DNA of 50,380 bases from assembly GCF_014137865.1 (NCBI RefSeq), contig NZ_JACGWU010000010.1, positions 1-50,380 of the forward strand, read 5' to 3'. The notes below the pieces were generated by a model. The model was given only the letters and a program-made list of their open reading frames with translations. It ran no database searches and was not told where the DNA came from. Below, in pieces: positions 49,132 through 50,380 of this stretch. The DNA is from Alpinimonas psychrophila (GTDB lineage: Bacteria; Actinomycetota; Actinomycetes; Actinomycetales; Microbacteriaceae). The position numbers and the translations under genes were made by a program. Each line of letters begins with the position of its first letter. Position 1 is the first letter of the stretch.

Positions 49132-49788
49132 GTGACTGAGAACCCCCAAAACCTTCCCGCGCCATCACCCACGCACGAGTTGAGCACGTCGGGCGTCGGG
49201 CCGTGGATCGGCGCGCTCCCAACGGAGCCCTGGTACGACGCAGAATTGTTGGCCACGGGGGACACCCGCAACGTCATCGACCGGTACCGCTACTGGCGCA
49301 TGGACGCCATCGTTGCGGACCTCGATACGAAGCGGCATCCGTTTCATGTTGCCATTGAGAACTGGCAGCACGACATGAACATTGGGTCGATCGTACGCAG
49401 CGCCAACGCTTTTGCCGCCGACACCGTGCACATTGTGGGCCGCCGCCGCTGGAACAAGCGCGGAGCCATGGTGACCGATCGCTACCAACACGTCGTTCAC
49501 CACGAAACGGTTGAAGACCTTGTGGCCTGGGCCAAGACCGAGGGTCTGCCCATTCTCGCCATTGATAACGTTCCCGGATGCGTCAAAATCGAAACCTTCG
49601 ATTTTCCCGCTGCGTGCGTGCTGTTATTCGGGCAGGAGGGCCCCGGCCTATCGCCCGAGGCCATCGCTGCCGCCGAGGCCGTCATCGAGATCAGTCAATT
49701 TGGTTCGACCCGATCGATCAACGCCTCCGCTGCCGCTGCCGTCACCATGCACTCGTGGATCATGCAGCACGTGGACTTTTCAGCGTAG
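49132..49788 (+). CDS. SpoU/TrmH-family RNA ribose methyltransferase
   Basis: A 218-aa SPOUT-fold methyltransferase: FHVAIENWQHDMNIGSIVRS (the N-x-G-x-x-x-R motif 1 with NIGSIVRSANAF), CVLLFGQEGPGLSPEAI (motif 2) and ISQFGSTRSINASAAAAVTM (motif 3 and knot). It methylates a ribose 2'-OH in tRNA or rRNA; the target cannot be read. The GTG start is supported by the -10 box and by the absence of a Shine-Dalgarno sequence. Confidence 0.92.
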   Translation: MTENPQNLPAPSPTHELSTSGVGPWIGALPTEPWYDAELLATGDTRNVIDRYRYWRMDAIVADLDTKRHPFHVAIENWQHDMNIGSIVRSANAFAADTVHIVGRRRWNKRGAMVTDRYQHVVHHETVEDLVAWAKTEGLPILAIDNVPGCVKIETFDFPAACVLLFGQEGPGLSPEAIAAAEAVIEISQFGSTRSINASAAAAVTMHSWIMQHVDFSA

Positions 49789-49810
49789 TTTCGTCCTAAT
49801 TTCGTCCTAA
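49789..49810. repeat. Tandem 11-bp repeat between two convergent genes
   Basis: TTTCGTCCTAA occurs twice in tandem without a spacer. The second copy covers the stop codon of the EAL gene. It is probably a small slippage duplication. Confidence 0.6.
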
Positions 49811-50380
49811 AGAAGCGCCAGAATCGCCTCGACCGACATCGCGCGACCAAAGAGGAAGCCCTGCGAATAGTCTGCTCCCGCAGCAATAACCAAGGCCTGC
49901 TGCAGTTCCGTTTCGATTCCCTCCGCTGTCACCGACGCTCCAAGGCTTTGGGCGAGGTTTGTTATGGAGGTGACAATCACGGCCGCCACGCGGTCATTGG
50001 CCATGTCCGAGATGAACTGCTGATCAATCTTGACGTTGTTCGTGGTGAACGTGCGCAGGTGGGTCAGGGTACTGTAGCCCGTGCCGAAGTCATCGAGCGA
50101 GACCCGCATTCCCAATGTCTGCAAGCGCTTCAGGTTCGCTTTGGGCGCCGGTCCGCCGTCGAAGACCGCACTTTCGGTTACTTCCAAAATAACCGACTCA
50201 GGGTTCGTCCCTTGGTCGGCCAAAATCACCGCCACGCGATCGGCAAAATCAGGGTCCATGAGCTGTTTGGCCGACACGTTGATGCTGACCGTCATAGGAT
50301 GCTCGGGCTTGGCACGCGTCCACGCGGACTGGGCGCCACAGGCCGTTTCGAGAACCCAGTTTCCGATTTCGATGATGAGA
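49807..50380 (-). CDS. EAL-domain cyclic-di-GMP phosphodiesterase, C-terminal part (cut by window end)
   Basis: The frame is open from the window edge; reading continues upstream of ATG 50295 as IIEIGNWVLETACGAQSAW, so the gene starts outside. The visible part is the last two-thirds of an EAL domain: MTVSINVSAKQLMDPDF, VILEVTESAVF with the metal-binding Glu, LDDFGTGYSTLTHL with the Asp pair, VKIDQQFI with the catalytic Lys, and TAEGIETELQQ with the second Glu. These residues suggest an active enzyme splitting c-di-GMP. Any sensor or GGDEF domain would be upstream and cannot be seen. Confidence 0.92.
   Translation of the reverse strand, partial: LIIEIGNWVLETACGAQSAWTRAKPEHPMTVSINVSAKQLMDPDFADRVAVILADQGTNPESVILEVTESAVFDGGPAPKANLKRLQTLGMRVSLDDFGTGYSTLTHLRTFTTNNVKIDQQFISDMANDRVAAVIVTSITNLAQSLGASVTAEGIETELQQALVIAAGADYSQGFLFGRAMSVEAILALL

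Overview
The window looks like part of the chromosome of a high-GC Gram-positive bacterium (Actinomycetota), most likely a member of the Microbacteriaceae. The reasons are the dnaJ-hspR pair, a ClpB without its N-terminal domain, a heme cluster of the coproporphyrin-dependent type (hemY/hemQ/hemH), DUF3097, DUF427 and DUF6421 genes, frequent GTG/TTG starts, and many genes that look leaderless. The taxonomic placement is inferred from gene content alone. I see no phage, insertion sequence, CRISPR array, tRNA or rRNA.

Layout. (1) 1-7002: stress and housekeeping genes: the end of dnaJ, hspR, a DUF1801 gene, an rRNA-methyltransferase-like gene, then on the minus strand a histidine phosphatase and an unusual acetyltransferase-AAA+ ATPase fusion, and divergently clpB with a HAIR-like HspR operator just before its start. 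(2) 7011-15877: an aromatic-compound island with two related substrate-binding lipoproteins, one ABC permease pair plus ATPase, an IclR regulator between the divergent arms, and two flavin hydroxylases, one closely resembling 3-hydroxybenzoate 4-monooxygenase. (3) 15914-26747: a complete heme pathway, hemA divergent from hemE-hemY-hemQ-hemH-hemC-hemD-hemB-hemL, ending in a coupled DUF427 gene. (4) 26790-30070: DUF3097, a MazEF-type toxin-antitoxin pair, a nitroreductase and an IclR regulator. (5) 30205-33815: an osmoprotectant (OpuC/ProU type) ABC operon ending in a strong hairpin. (6) 33867-41027: acetyl-CoA synthetase, a GNAT enzyme, threonine aldolase, DUF6421, a short-chain dehydrogenase and an FMN reductase. 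(7) 41321-45182: a sulfonate/nitrate/taurine-type ABC operon flanked by two paralogous small membrane proteins with a C-x3-C motif. (8) 45175-50380: xthA, panE, a VOC protein, pyrE, a quinone oxidoreductase, a SpoU-type RNA methyltransferase and the end of an EAL-domain protein.

The most unusual non-coding features are two intergenic elements (36245-36388 and 41079-41221). They are 144 and 143 bp long and share one architecture: four copies of a 23-bp box, two forward and two inverted, with 42 bp between boxes of a pair. The spacers between the boxes are unrelated. A second global signal is a TANNNT -10 box ending exactly 6-7 nt before the start codon of at least 15 genes that lack a Shine-Dalgarno sequence. 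This points to widespread leaderless transcription, and in several tight gene junctions the -10 box is built on the stop codon of the gene before it.

All function calls come from reading motifs and recalling families. No database search was run.
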